The notes under the pieces were generated by a model that worked only from the letters and a program-made list of their open reading frames with translations, was not told where the DNA came from and searched no databases. Shown piece after piece: positions 1-8,801 of a stretch of 49,301 nt of DNA (position 1 is its first letter; the number at the start of each line of letters is the position of its first letter). Location of the stretch: positions 1-49,301 of the forward strand of contig JASJCJ010000062.1 in NCBI GenBank assembly GCA_030066045.1, in the 5' to 3' direction. The stretch is from Calothrix sp. MO_167.B12. Its GTDB lineage: Bacteria; Cyanobacteriota; Cyanobacteriia; Cyanobacteriales; Nostocaceae. The translations under genes and the position numbers were made by a program.

Positions 1-128
1 GGTCTGTCCCATTAATTTTGATAGTTTATTGTAGTGCAGGCAGGACAGCCCGCTTCCTTCTTACAGCAGGGAGCGAGACGCTCCCACTACATTTTTTACC
101 CTTCATAACTTATGGGACAAACCACTAG
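1..128. mobile_element. MITE family A, copy 1 (5' end outside window)
   Basis: The left end (GGTCTGTCCCAT) and the right end (ATGGGACAAACCACTAG) are inverted repeats. The interior carries a GC-rich pair of palindromes (reach-the-stem type, with GGGAGCGAGACGCTCCC). A second, nearly identical copy lies at 49169-49299 and shows the full terminal repeat. No coding capacity, so it is a non-autonomous element. Positions 129-311 hold no gene that I can see, only the downstream flank of the GT9 gene. Confidence 0.75.
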
Positions 129-311
129 AAACGAGGGTCAGCGACTCCAACGGGATATCCCACAAAGGGCACGGCGTGGGTTGTGGTTAGTTATTCTATA
201 ACCCGAGAGATTTTGGGTGCCGCGCCCCTAGCGGACAATTTGTTTTTTGGCATTTTTGAGATTGCTTCAATGTCACCTTGACAGAAAAGTCTTTTGACTT
301 TTGACTTTCTC

Positions 312-1271
312 TCACCCTCCCCAAACTTTCTCCAATACGGTTATGGGAGCAATATCCCCTGTTTTACCCGTGGGAGACTTAATACCCAAAAACTTATCAC
401 TTTGGGGTAATAACTTTTCCGGGTCCGTGGGTCCAAATAAAGCCAGGGTATAGGTTTGCACGCCAACACCCAAGTGCAGCGCAGGACTGTGGGTACACAA
501 CATCAAATTTGCTCCAGCAATGATTGCTGCTAATTTACCCATGTCATCTGGGGAACTCACCTTAATATTGGGTGTCAAGGACAAGAGACTTTGAATAAAA
601 GCTTCATCATTTGGTCCCTTAATCAACACTAAAGGCAAATCAGGTTGCTTTTGCTGGAAATCTTGAATAATCTGCTTCCAACTCTTTACCGGGTACATTC
701 TTGCTTGACCTTTGGGACTATCGCAGTAACCGGAACCCCCATAAATCACAACGTAGCCAGTATCCTTTGTTCCCAGTCGAATTTGTTCTTGATTTGCCCA
801 ATCAATATCTGGTGTAGGAACATTAACTGTCAATTCCGGACAAGGGGAATGAATGCCCAAACCTTTGAGCAAATCATGATACATATTAGCAAGGTACTGT
901 TCGGTTTTTACTGATATCGTATGAGTGAGAAAACCCGCTCCTTTACCTTTAAAACCTACTCTTGTAGGGATACCAGTTAGCCATAATATCAGACCTTCTG
1001 ACCAATTGTTGGTAGTAGTAATAGCAACATCATATTCACGATCGCGCAATCTACCCACCAAATTAGCCCAGTCTGCTAAACTGTTACGGTCTTGATAATC
1101 AAATAGCAGTACTTCGTGAACTGACTTACTTACCCGGTAAGCTGCCTTTGACCGAGGTTCCACAACCACATCTATCTGAGCATCAGGGTAACTTCGCTTC
1201 AGGTCATCTAAAGTCGGAAAAAATAGAATTTGGTCGCCAATTCCGCCAGGGACAAGGGCTACTACTCGCAT
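312..1271 (-). CDS. Glycosyltransferase family 9 (heptosyltransferase-like)
   Basis: A 319-aa protein with the layout of ADP-heptose:LPS heptosyltransferase-like GT9 enzymes. The N-terminal Rossmann half begins ALVPGGIGDQILFFPTL, and the C-terminal half carries VIYGGSGYCDSPKGQ, a sugar-nucleotide site around LVLIKGPND, and CTHSPALHLGVGVQTYTLALFG, which is typical of the family. It probably transfers a sugar to a cell-envelope glycan; the acceptor and donor cannot be read from sequence. The ATG start lies 181 bases from the divergent ispD start, so the two genes share one regulatory gap. No membrane segment or signal peptide is evident, in keeping with a cytosolic, membrane-associated enzyme. 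Confidence 0.85.
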   Translation of the reverse strand: MRVVALVPGGIGDQILFFPTLDDLKRSYPDAQIDVVVEPRSKAAYRVSKSVHEVLLFDYQDRNSLADWANLVGRLRDREYDVAITTTNNWSEGLILWLTGIPTRVGFKGKGAGFLTHTISVKTEQYLANMYHDLLKGLGIHSPCPELTVNVPTPDIDWANQEQIRLGTKDTGYVVIYGGSGYCDSPKGQARMYPVKSWKQIIQDFQQKQPDLPLVLIKGPNDEAFIQSLLSLTPNIKVSSPDDMGKLAAIIAGANLMLCTHSPALHLGVGVQTYTLALFGPTDPEKLLPQSDKFLGIKSPTGKTGDIAPITVLEKVWGG

Positions 1272-1451
1272 ATTATTTTATTTACGCTTACTCGCTACTT
1301 ATTTTAGGAGAATATAGGGGTTGGGGATGAAAATTAGGGAATAAGTGATGGGAAAAGAGAAAATAGGGTATATAAAATAACCTATTACCAATTGTCCATT
1401 ACCAGTTACCTAACATCACATTACCCCCTATTTCAAGATTGAGGAAAAATT

Positions 1452-2180
1452 GTGCATTTACTAATTCCAGCAGCTGGTATGGGGAAAAGAATGGGGAGTA
1501 ACCGCAATAAACTCCTATTGTTAGTGCGATCGCGATCGCTACTGAGTTGGACTTTGTTAGCTGCTGAAGCTGCACCTTCTATCAGTTGGATTGGGATTAT
1601 ATCTCAACCCACTGACTGGGAAGATTTCCGGGAAATTATTTCCCAATACCAATTAACCAAGCCAGTAGAATTTATTAAAGGTGGTTTCACCCGCCAAGAA
1701 TCAGTTTACAATGGCTTAAGAGCACTACCAGCAGATGCAAAAAAAGTTTTAATACACGACGGTGCCCGATGCCTTGCCACGCCAAATTTATTTGATCGCT
1801 GTGCTGCAGCTCTGAATAATTGTGCCGGTTTAATTGCCGCTGTGCCTGTAAAAGATACCATTAAAGTAGTAGACCAAAGCGGCATAATTCAATCTACACC
1901 CGATCGCAGCCAGTTATGGGCAGCACAAACCCCCCAAGGATTTGAAGTCAATTTATTAAAGCAATGCCACACTAGAGGTATAAGTGAGGGGTGGGAAGTC
2001 ACTGATGATGCCGCCTTATTTGAAAAGTGTGGTTTGAGCGTACAAATTGTAGAGGGAGAAGAAACCAATTTAAAAGTTACCACTCCCCAAGATCTAGCGA
2101 TCGCAGAATTTATCCTCGAATCTCGCCTTGGGGGAGGAGGGGAGGAGGGAAGGAGTGAAGGAGTTCGGAGTTCGGAGTAG
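1452..2180 (+). CDS. ispD: 2-C-methyl-D-erythritol 4-phosphate cytidylyltransferase IspD
   Basis: Third enzyme of the MEP isoprenoid pathway; it joins CTP and MEP to give CDP-ME. The start is GTG at 1452 with GAGG seven bases upstream. The N-terminus IPAAGMGKRMGSNRNK is the nucleotide-binding loop. VLIHDGARCLATPNLFDR, VPVKDTIKVV, QTPQGFEV and VTDDAALFE follow in family order. The last ~15 residues (GGGGEEGRSEGVRSSE) are encoded by a GGGA/GGAG-rich minisatellite of a type scattered through the window, so the C-terminus has been extended by repeat DNA. The enzyme core should be unaffected. Two HIP1-like sites overlap the codons for VRSRS. Confidence 0.93.
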   Translation: MHLLIPAAGMGKRMGSNRNKLLLLVRSRSLLSWTLLAAEAAPSISWIGIISQPTDWEDFREIISQYQLTKPVEFIKGGFTRQESVYNGLRALPADAKKVLIHDGARCLATPNLFDRCAAALNNCAGLIAAVPVKDTIKVVDQSGIIQSTPDRSQLWAAQTPQGFEVNLLKQCHTRGISEGWEVTDDAALFEKCGLSVQIVEGEETNLKVTTPQDLAIAEFILESRLGGGGEEGRSEGVRSSE

Positions 2181-2368
2181 GGGCGGGGTCTCCCCGCCCG
2201 GAGTGTGGTAAGTGTGGTCAGCGGTAGGGGCGGGGTTTCCCCGACCGGAGGAAAGAACCTTCGTCCAGTGCTTCAGTTACCAATCCAAAATCTAAAATCT
2301 AAAATCTAAAATTCCTTGACTTTTTCTGTGGATATGATACAATGCGTGCCACTTGTCAATCTGTACTG

Positions 2369-2555
2369 ATTTGACATACCTCCTCGTCCTAAAGGAACGA
2401 GGATTCCTTGACACTTCACTGGGATGTGCTGCCAAGGCAGTCTTACCTTCCCTCCATGTCCGTTTAGAGTCTCCCAATGCCCTATGGCGACTTTTGTTTA
2501 TTGTACCAAAACTTGGTCAAGCCGTCCTATAAGGACGGGGCTTGTATCCCATTAT
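2369..2555. mobile_element. IS200/IS605-type remnant (palindromic ends only)
   Basis: The block opens with a hairpin CCTCGTCCT-aaagg-AACGAGG near 2382 and closes with GCCGTCCTATAAGGACGGGG at 2520-2540. Foldback ends of this kind occur in cyanobacterial IS200/IS605 elements. Between them lie about 110 bases with no tnpA or tnpB reading frame. The right-hand palindrome resembles the 3' omegaRNA/right-end hairpin of TnpB elements. I read it as an internally deleted, non-autonomous derivative. The family assignment is from memory of such ends. The rest of 2181-2602 is GC-rich low-complexity sequence and copies of the short AAAATCTAAAATCT repeat. Confidence 0.5.
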
Positions 2556-2602
2556 TTTTGGTCAATGATGATTGATGACTAACAATCGATGACTAATAAA
2601 CG

Positions 2603-3133
2603 ATGACTGCAGCCACTAAAATAGAAGCAATTCTATACTTAAAGGGTCAACCCCTGTCAATTGGCGAAATCGCCGAGTGCGCCGCTTGCGATCGCACTAC
2701 AGTTGAAGAAGGGATCATTGAACTCATTGACGAATATGCCCGCCGAGATAGTGCCCTAGAAGTGGTACAAACTTCTAAGGGCTACAGTTTGCAATTGAGG
2801 TCTGATTTTCAAGAATTAGTGCAAACTCTGATTCCCGTAGAATTAGGTGTGGGAGCATTGCGAACCTTAGCCGCGATCGCTCTCAATAACCCCATCCGTC
2901 AAAGTGAGTTAATTAATGTTCGCGGTTCTGGTGCGTATCAGCACGTTCAGGAACTGGTAGAGCAAGGATTTGTTCGCAAACGCCGTACTAGTGAATCTCG
3001 GTCTTTTTCGCTACAAGTAACCCCGAAGTTTCATCAATATTTTCAAATTGATCAACTCCCCCAACCATTTGCCAATAAATCAGAGCAAAAACAATTAGAA
3101 TTACAGCTAGAGCCAGTAGCAGAGAGAGTTTAG
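2603..3133 (+). CDS. scpB: Segregation and condensation protein B (ScpB)
   Basis: A 176-aa ScpB-type kleisin-interacting protein with two winged-helix domains. WHD1 is roughly residues 1-75 (IEAILYLKGQPLSIGEIAE) and WHD2 roughly residues 85-150 (LGVGALRTLAAIALNNPIRQ, RGSGAYQHVQELVEQGFV). It would act as a dimer with ScpA and SMC in chromosome compaction and segregation. The length matches the family and the glutamine-rich tail after residue 155 is dispensable-looking. No scpA lies nearby, which is normal for cyanobacteria. The ATG start has no strong Shine-Dalgarno sequence. Confidence 0.88.
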   Translation: MTAATKIEAILYLKGQPLSIGEIAECAACDRTTVEEGIIELIDEYARRDSALEVVQTSKGYSLQLRSDFQELVQTLIPVELGVGALRTLAAIALNNPIRQSELINVRGSGAYQHVQELVEQGFVRKRRTSESRSFSLQVTPKFHQYFQIDQLPQPFANKSEQKQLELQLEPVAERV

Positions 3134-3240
3134 CCGCCTTGAGCATGGCTAAATAACCACCCGATCTGCGAAATAGAGATGGCTCATAGTTATACTATGG
3201 TTTAGAGTAGAATTAGCAACTCAGCTAAGAATAACTGCCA

Positions 3241-3597
3241 ATGGTGTTTAATCCCAACTTCTTGAATGACAACTCCGAGGAACACCCTAATCATCTATTA
3301 CACGAGCACTTTGACGATAACTCCAATCAGTTACTCAACTATTTACAGCACCAGTCCCCTGAAGTTTTAGCCCGTGTAGCTCAGTCTGTCACTCCGGAAA
3401 TAAAACAAATCATTTCCCAAAATGTTCAAGGGCTAGTGGGTGTTCTACCCACAGAGAGCTTTAATGTACAGGTGACTACAGATAGGGATAATCTGGCTGG
3501 TCTCCTAGCTTCAGCAATGATGACAGGCTACTTCCTGCGTCAAATGGAGCAACGGATGCAACTGGATAACCTCAGTAAACCCAATGTCGGTCAGTGA
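3241..3597 (+). CDS. DUF760 family protein
   Basis: A 118-aa cyanobacterial/plastid DUF760 protein. The diagnostic core is LLNYLQHQSPEVLARVAQSV...EIKQIISQNVQGLVGVLP, followed by VQVTTDRDNLAGLLASAMMTGYFLRQMEQRMQL. The family is of unknown biochemical function; plant members are chloroplast-targeted. It stands alone about 110 bases after scpB with its own upstream gap. The 275 bases after it (3598-3872) contain no gene I can support; an open frame at 3632-3826 has no coding look. Confidence 0.85.
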   Translation: MVFNPNFLNDNSEEHPNHLLHEHFDDNSNQLLNYLQHQSPEVLARVAQSVTPEIKQIISQNVQGLVGVLPTESFNVQVTTDRDNLAGLLASAMMTGYFLRQMEQRMQLDNLSKPNVGQ

Positions 3598-3872
3598 CTA
3601 TTAATCTCAGAAAAATAGCAGTTACAAGGCTTTGGACTTTAGATGTGCGGTAAATTCAAAATCCGTTTTGTTAAGTTGGCAGGGGCGGGGGAACCCCATT
3701 GTGGCAACTGCGGGGAGACATACCATTTGCTCTGAGTGGGAAACCACGCCAGTTCCTCCATTTGGGGAGACCCCAAAACCAGACTGCCTCCACAAAACCG
3801 CTGCGGGCTTCCCAAAACCGAACTAACTCAACTTGACACACAATCAAAGATCCCAACCAAGCCGAATAGCTG

Positions 3873-5084
3873 TCATTTTTTGGGATAAGGCTCTGGCTGT
3901 ACCTTAAAGGTTTGTATTTTGCCTTTACGTTGGACTTCTATGGACAAGATGTCCCCTACAGAACTCAAGTCTACTTGTTTTTGTACTTGAGCGGCGGTTT
4001 TCACCTGTTTACGATTAATTTTGACAATGATATCCCCCGAGAGTAGTCCTCCCTTTTCAGCCGGAGAATCTTTTATTACTCTCTTAACCAAAATCCCAGT
4101 ATCCTGCTGAATGGCGAGGTTAGTTTCTTTGTTAATCTCCTTTCTCTTGTCTGGGGTTAAATCTACCATTTCAATGCCGAGAAAGGGATGATCCACCCGT
4201 CCTTTGGTGAATAGCTCCTCAGCAATACGGGCTGCGGTTTCAATGGGTATGGCAAAACCCAGCCCTTGAGCATCGGCACGAATGGCAGTATTTACCCCAA
4301 TAACCTGTCCTTGGGAGTTTAATAACGGACCCCCTGAGTTACCAGGGTTAATAGCTGCATCTGTTTGAATAAAACTGACTCGCCTGTTAGGTACACCAAC
4401 TTGGGCACTAGTGCGATCTGTAGCACTAATAATCCCAATAGTTACGGTATTATCTAAACCCAGGGGATTGCCAATAGCAATCGCCCATTCTCCCGGAATT
4501 AAATTTTGAGAATTACCCATTTGCACCACAGGTAATTTATCAGCAGATATTTTCACTACTGCCACATCTGTGATTTTATCTATCCCCATCACCTGTCCTT
4601 CAAAGGTGCGTCCATCCTTCATTGTGACCTGTACGGTATCCGTATCTGCCACCACATGGGCATTGGTAAGTATTTGCCCATCCTGACTCAATATGAAACC
4701 AGAACCAGTACCCCTTTCAATTCTTTCTTGAGGGAATGGCTGCTCATCTTCTCCGAAAAAACGCCGGAGTAGGGGATTTTTGAATGCATCTGCGATGGGA
4801 TTGGCAACTTTGCGAGTCGCATTTATTCGTACTACTGCTGAACCAGTTTTTTGAACTGCACTAGCAATAAAGTTTACATTGTTTGCATTTGTGTTTTGTC
4901 CCACTTTGCCAAAACGACGAGGAGGTATATTCTCTGTTGGTGCAGTTGTGGTTACATTTCTTAGCTGTCGGAAAGAACTATTTCGTGGCATCAGATAACT
5001 ACTGCCAAACAAGCCCAAACCACCGCCAATAAATAATAAAGAACAATATACGGCAAGTTGTTTGTAAGATAACTTCATGATCAT
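3873..5084 (-). CDS. hhoA: Deg/HtrA-family serine endoprotease HhoA-like
   Basis: A 403-aa trypsin-like protease with one PDZ domain, the arrangement of cyanobacterial HhoA/HhoB/HtrA. Residues ~8-28 form a signal anchor (LAVYCSLLFIGGGLGLFGSS), so the protease domain faces the periplasm or thylakoid lumen. The catalytic triad is visible: His in LTNAHVVADTD, Asp in KITDVAVVKI, Ser in NPGNSGGPLL. The PDZ domain covers about residues 295-395 (GILVKRVIKDSPAEKGGLLSGD). The start is ATGATCATG, so either ATG could be used. It is expected to degrade or refold damaged exported proteins. Which of the three paralogues this is cannot be fixed without a tree. Confidence 0.88.
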   Translation of the reverse strand: MIMKLSYKQLAVYCSLLFIGGGLGLFGSSYLMPRNSSFRQLRNVTTTAPTENIPPRRFGKVGQNTNANNVNFIASAVQKTGSAVVRINATRKVANPIADAFKNPLLRRFFGEDEQPFPQERIERGTGSGFILSQDGQILTNAHVVADTDTVQVTMKDGRTFEGQVMGIDKITDVAVVKISADKLPVVQMGNSQNLIPGEWAIAIGNPLGLDNTVTIGIISATDRTSAQVGVPNRRVSFIQTDAAINPGNSGGPLLNSQGQVIGVNTAIRADAQGLGFAIPIETAARIAEELFTKGRVDHPFLGIEMVDLTPDKRKEINKETNLAIQQDTGILVKRVIKDSPAEKGGLLSGDIIVKINRKQVKTAAQVQKQVDLSSVGDILSIEVQRKGKIQTFKVQPEPYPKK

Positions 5085-5526
5085 GGGGCTGAAAAATAAA
5101 TGCAGATGCGCTTCTAATCAGTTTAATCAAGCCAATGGTTAGTAGACAGTTATATTGTTAACTAAAAATTATATTGTGTAATCCTTATACTTAGCCATCA
5201 ACTGATGTCAGAAGATTCACATAAAAGTAAATAACTGTTACATAAGGAAATTAAAATTGCGTCTACTTATAACCCATATTTACACCTAAGGATATCCAAT
5301 TAGAGTCATGGTACGGCATCAGTAGTATTACTAAGGTTTATTTTGCTCTTGACTTTTCCTGTGGTTGAAACACACAAGATTCTCAGCGGTTGTCACTACA
5401 CGGGCTGAAAACAGGCTCCGTCACATTTGCTGATGATATTTCTTTTTCATTTCTCTGGAAAGATCATACCGTTTGGGTTCAGTCATAACCAAGCTTTAAT
5501 TGAGAGTGACCAATTAATTCATAATT

Positions 5527-5746
5527 AGGGCTTGCAGCAAAAAGTCTCTTGGTGGAGATAGGGAATAGGCAATAGGGAATAGGCAATAAATAGTTACAGC
5601 CTATGGGTTTCTATTTTTTTACCCGCAAAAAATAACAGATGCAAGGATTTAAGGTTGAAAATCCTAATTCCTTTACACTTATTTCCCAAAAAATAGCCCA
5701 AAAGCATTGATAAATCAATGTTTTATACTTATTCAGCAGACCCTAA
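5527..5746. mobile_element. MITE family B, copy 1
   Basis: A 220-bp element bounded by AGGGCTTGC and GCAGACCCTA, which are inverted repeats of each other. It shares its interior with copies at 14909-15132, 20443-20658 (inverted) and 22298-22520: a short tandem GGGAATAGGCAATA tract, a conserved AATCCT hairpin region, and TTGATAAATCAATGTTTTATA near the right end. No reading frame. The rest of 5085-6119 holds no gene that I can support. Confidence 0.85.
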
Positions 5747-6011
5747 TTATTAATTCATAATTAATGGTGCAGGTCCCTACATTTATTGATGGATCACAGA
5801 CTTTTGGATTACACGGACAGTGGAATCTGTGTAATCTGTGATCGGATCAATTTTAAACTTTGCTTGGTTCAAGCCACCGGATTCATCCATGTGTACTAAT
5901 GCACGAATTATCAATTATCAATTACCAATTATTTTGACGTTCATTCGTGATTTTTTCTCCTGTGATAGACACTCTTGTACTAACTGCTGCCATAAAGACT
6001 AAGACAAAAAA

Positions 6012-6038
6012 AACCGGGAACTCATTCGCTTCCCGGTT
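6012..6038 (-). terminator. Rho-independent terminator of fba
   Basis: Nine-base perfect stem AACCGGGAA / TTCCCGGTT with a nine-base loop. Read on the minus strand, a run of eight T follows it. It lies about 80 bases past the fba stop codon. Confidence 0.85.
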
Positions 6039-6119
6039 CTTCATACCAAAAAATATGATCATCCTAATCTAAAGAGGTGCGGCAACGCCGTACCCCCTTT
6101 TATTTAGGGCTTGCTGAAA

Positions 6120-7199
6120 CTAGGCTTTAACTGTTGTTTTGGTAACAGCATCCAATTCGCCCTTAGCATACTTAACAGCAAATACATCAATAGATGCTTG
6201 CTTAATCTTGCTACCATTACCAGCAGTCTCAAATTGCTGGTAGCGTTCAGCACAAATCTTCTGCATATATTTAATGGAAGGCTTGAGGAAGTGACGGGGG
6301 TCAAATTCCTTGGTATTACCTGCTAAAGCTTCCCGTACTGCTGCGGTGATAGCTAGACGATTGTCTGTATCAATATTTACTTTACGAACACCACTCTTGA
6401 TGCCCTTTTGAATTTCTTCTACAGGTACACCGTAGGTTTCAGGAATGGTACCACCGTACTGGTTAATCAAAGCAATTAAATCTTCGGGTACGGAGGAGGA
6501 ACCGTGCATTACCAAGTGGGTGTTGGGCAAGCGACGGTGAATTTCTTCAATACGGCTGATTGCCAAAATTTCTCCAGTAGGCTTACGGGTGAACTTGTAA
6601 GCACCGTGGCTAGTACCAATAGCTACCGCCAAAGCATCTACTTGGGTTTGTTCTACAAAGTCAACAGCTTGGTCAGGATCGGTTAAAAGTTGTTCTTTAT
6701 CCAACTTACCTTCAAAACCATGACCATCTTCAGCTTCACCCATACCAGTTTCCAGAGAACCCAAACAACCTAGTTCTCCTTCAACACTGACACCCAGTGC
6801 GTGAGCGACTTTTACTACTTCACGGGTAACATCAACGTTGTACTCGTAGCTAGCGGGAGTCTTAGCATCGGCTTCCAGGGAACCATCCATCATTACGCTG
6901 GTAAAGCCATTCTTCATTGCCGAGTAGCAGGTAGCAGGCTCATTACCATGGTCTTGGTGCATGGCAATGGGAAGATGGGGATAGGTTTCTACTGCTGCCA
7001 AAATCAAGTGGCGTAGGAAGTTTTCCCCAGCATACTTACGAGCACCACGAGAGGCTTGTAGAATAACGGGGCTATCTGTCTCATGGGCAGCCTGCATAAT
7101 TGCTTGGATCTGCTCCATATTGTTCACGTTGAAGGCTGGGATGCCGTAACCGTTCTCAGCCGCGTGATCCAATAGCAGTCGCATTGGTACGAGTGCCAT
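6120..7199 (-). CDS. fba: Class II fructose-1,6-bisphosphate aldolase
   Basis: A 359-aa metal-dependent aldolase of glycolysis, the Calvin cycle and gluconeogenesis. It joins dihydroxyacetone phosphate and glyceraldehyde-3-phosphate. Typical segments in order: [39 protein letters not shown] (zinc histidine and catalytic Asp), [34 protein letters not shown] (zinc His), [11 protein letters not shown] (zinc His), [13 protein letters not shown]. This is the long-chain CbbA type found in cyanobacteria. The start ATG has AGGAGG six bases upstream on the minus strand, a strong ribosome binding site, as expected of an abundant enzyme. Confidence 0.95.
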   Translation of the reverse strand: MALVPMRLLLDHAAENGYGIPAFNVNNMEQIQAIMQAAHETDSPVILQASRGARKYAGENFLRHLILAAVETYPHLPIAMHQDHGNEPATCYSAMKNGFTSVMMDGSLEADAKTPASYEYNVDVTREVVKVAHALGVSVEGELGCLGSLETGMGEAEDGHGFEGKLDKEQLLTDPDQAVDFVEQTQVDALAVAIGTSHGAYKFTRKPTGEILAISRIEEIHRRLPNTHLVMHGSSSVPEDLIALINQYGGTIPETYGVPVEEIQKGIKSGVRKVNIDTDNRLAITAAVREALAGNTKEFDPRHFLKPSIKYMQKICAERYQQFETAGNGSKIKQASIDVFAVKYAKGELDAVTKTTVKA

Positions 7200-7508
7200 A
7201 GATAGTCCTCCTAAATTTTATGATACGTGTCAGCTAGTCGTTTTCAGACAAGCGTAATTATTACGCTAATCTTAAGATAATTTTCAACTTATAAGAAATT
7301 ATAACTACTCATGTGTGTTTATGTTTAATAAGTTTAAGGTAAATCTCAAAAAATCAACAGTTAATTGGTAAGCGATCGCAATTATTTCGTTTCGTAGTTT
7401 TTTACACCAAGTGGCGATCGTGCTTTGTGCAGCTTTTCTTTGAGAGCATCGTTCAGGTTAACAAATTACCGTTACTTGCTTTCAAAATTAGTCTATCACA
7501 GGAAAATA
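7200..7508. other. fba upstream region, no gene seen
   Basis: Holds the fba ribosome binding site and presumably its promoter, two HIP1-like sites, and AT-rich sequence up to the tRNA-Lys 3' end. I found no convincing reading frame; the open frame at 7427-7609 runs through the tRNA and is not real. Confidence 0.6.
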
Positions 7509-7580
7509 TGGGTCGCCTGGGATTCGAACCCAGAACTAATCGGTTAAAAGCCGAGTACTCTACCGTTGAGTTAGCGACCC
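7509..7580 (-). tRNA. trnK: tRNA-Lys (anticodon TTT)
   Basis: A complete cloverleaf on the minus strand. The acceptor stem is GGGTCGC/GCGACCC, the D-arm ACTCAACGGTAGAGT, the anticodon loop CTTTTAA (anticodon TTT), and the T-arm CTGGG-TTCGAAT-CCCAG, with discriminator A. The 3' CCA is not encoded. This is the real tRNA gene of the window, to be compared with the tRNA mimics at 27.4-29.0 kb. Confidence 0.97.
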
Positions 7581-7638
7581 TTTTATTTTTGACAACTTCC
7601 GAATTATAGCACCAATACCTGGAGTTTTGTAAAGGGGA

Positions 7639-8475
7639 TTAGAAAAATTTTGTTTTCAGGCGTATGCTAGCTCTTTGGGTAGTTCCTGGGTTCAAGGTGG
7701 TGAGATGCTCTCCGGTGTTGAGGGCATTGCGGGGTGCGGTCCATGGCTCTACACAATAAAAGTTTTTGCCTTTGAGAGTCCAAAATACCAGGGTGGAAAA
7801 GATATCATCCCATTCCAGTGTTAATTGGAGTTGGCGAGCTTTATCTGTGACGGAGGTTGATTTCCCATTGAGATAGCCAAAAGCGAAGTCAATTTCCTCC
7901 CGGTGGAAATCAAAATTGCCAGAGAAAGAGTTAATTTCTTTGCTTTTTTGGTCTTGATACTGATTGGAGGGAATGGCAAACTCTAGCTGACTTTTATCAG
8001 GGACGCTGAAGTAAGGATGAAACCCCGCAGAAAACGGCATGGGTGTGGAGGAAAGATTGGTATATTCCTGGCGAATTTCCAGGGTATTACCTTGGATATG
8101 GTAGGTAAAATTCAATTGAAACTCAAAGGGATATACCGCCCTAGTTTGTTCATTACTTTTGAGACTCAAAGTTACCCAGGCTTGTTGTGGGCTAACTTGT
8201 TGCTCCGTGACATTCCAAGGTAAATCACGGGCAAAGCCGTGTTGTTTGAGGGTATATTCCTGTCCGTTGTGGGTGTAGCTGTTATCGGGTAAGTTGCCAC
8301 AAATGGGAAACAAAATTGGGATACCGCCCCTCACACTCAATTCTGGGTTAGCAAAACGTTCCTTGTCTAGATAGAGGATTTCTTGCCCTTGGACTTGCCA
8401 GCTAGTTATAATACCTCCTCTGGCTGGTACTACTTCTATTTGGGACTGTTCTGTTTGCAAATTCAGCTTGTTCAT
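7639..8475 (-). CDS. Aldose 1-epimerase (galactose mutarotase-like) family protein
   Basis: About 278 aa starting at the internal ATG (MNKLNLQTEQSQIEVVPARGG); the 15 residues upstream of it in the open frame look non-coding. Family features: RGGIPILFPICGNLPDNSY, LKQHGFARDLPW with the conserved His, FSAGFHPYF, and FYCVEPWTAPRNALNTGEHL with the general-base region near the end. This is the cytosolic mutarotase-like superfamily (similar to YeaD), acting on an unidentified sugar or sugar phosphate. It is not in an operon with the tRNA or pdhA. Confidence 0.85.
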   Translation of the reverse strand: MNKLNLQTEQSQIEVVPARGGIITSWQVQGQEILYLDKERFANPELSVRGGIPILFPICGNLPDNSYTHNGQEYTLKQHGFARDLPWNVTEQQVSPQQAWVTLSLKSNEQTRAVYPFEFQLNFTYHIQGNTLEIRQEYTNLSSTPMPFSAGFHPYFSVPDKSQLEFAIPSNQYQDQKSKEINSFSGNFDFHREEIDFAFGYLNGKSTSVTDKARQLQLTLEWDDIFSTLVFWTLKGKNFYCVEPWTAPRNALNTGEHLTTLNPGTTQRASIRLKTKFF

Positions 8476-8520
8476 GGCGATCGTACATTTGGTTTGTATA
8501 TTGTATGTAGTCCACCACAT

Positions 8521-8603
8521 TAGTTATGAAGGGTACAACAATTGTAGTGGGAGCGTCTCGCTCCCTATTTCCAAAAAGCGGGCAAGATGCCCGCACTACA
8601 CCT
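8521..8603. repeat. Inner part of MITE family A, inverted and lacking one end
   Basis: Contains GTAGTGGGAGCGTCTCGC and GCGGGCAAGATGCCCGCAC, the two palindromes of the family A element in reverse order, next to GAAGGGTA. The TGGGACA terminal repeat is missing, so this is a relic. Confidence 0.6.
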
Positions 8604-8633
8604 GCCCATCAGAATTAATTTGGTGAAGTACTA

Positions 8634-8783
8634 TAGGAATCCGGTTTGATTTTTGAATAAAATTAGGTATCTGTAGGGTGCGTTAGACTAAAGTCATAAC
8701 GCAACAAAACCCTTACAGCATGGTGCGTTACGCTACGCGATAACACACCCTACGTGTTTTTCAAAAATCAAATAGTAATCCTA
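8634..8783. mobile_element. MITE family C
   Basis: A 150-bp unit with about 24-base imperfect terminal inverted repeats. The inner 13 bases, TTTGATTTTTGAA and TTCAAAAATCAAA, match perfectly. The centre holds GTAGGGTGCGTTA and its near-complement. A solo end of the same kind sits at about 26761-26784. No coding sequence. Confidence 0.75.
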
Positions 8784-8801
8784 ATAGATCACTAACAATA
8801 T

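Noticed and set aside
3632-3826. 64-aa frame between DUF760 gene and hhoA
   Set aside because: No ribosome binding site, no conserved pattern, and overlapped by an equal frame on the other strand.
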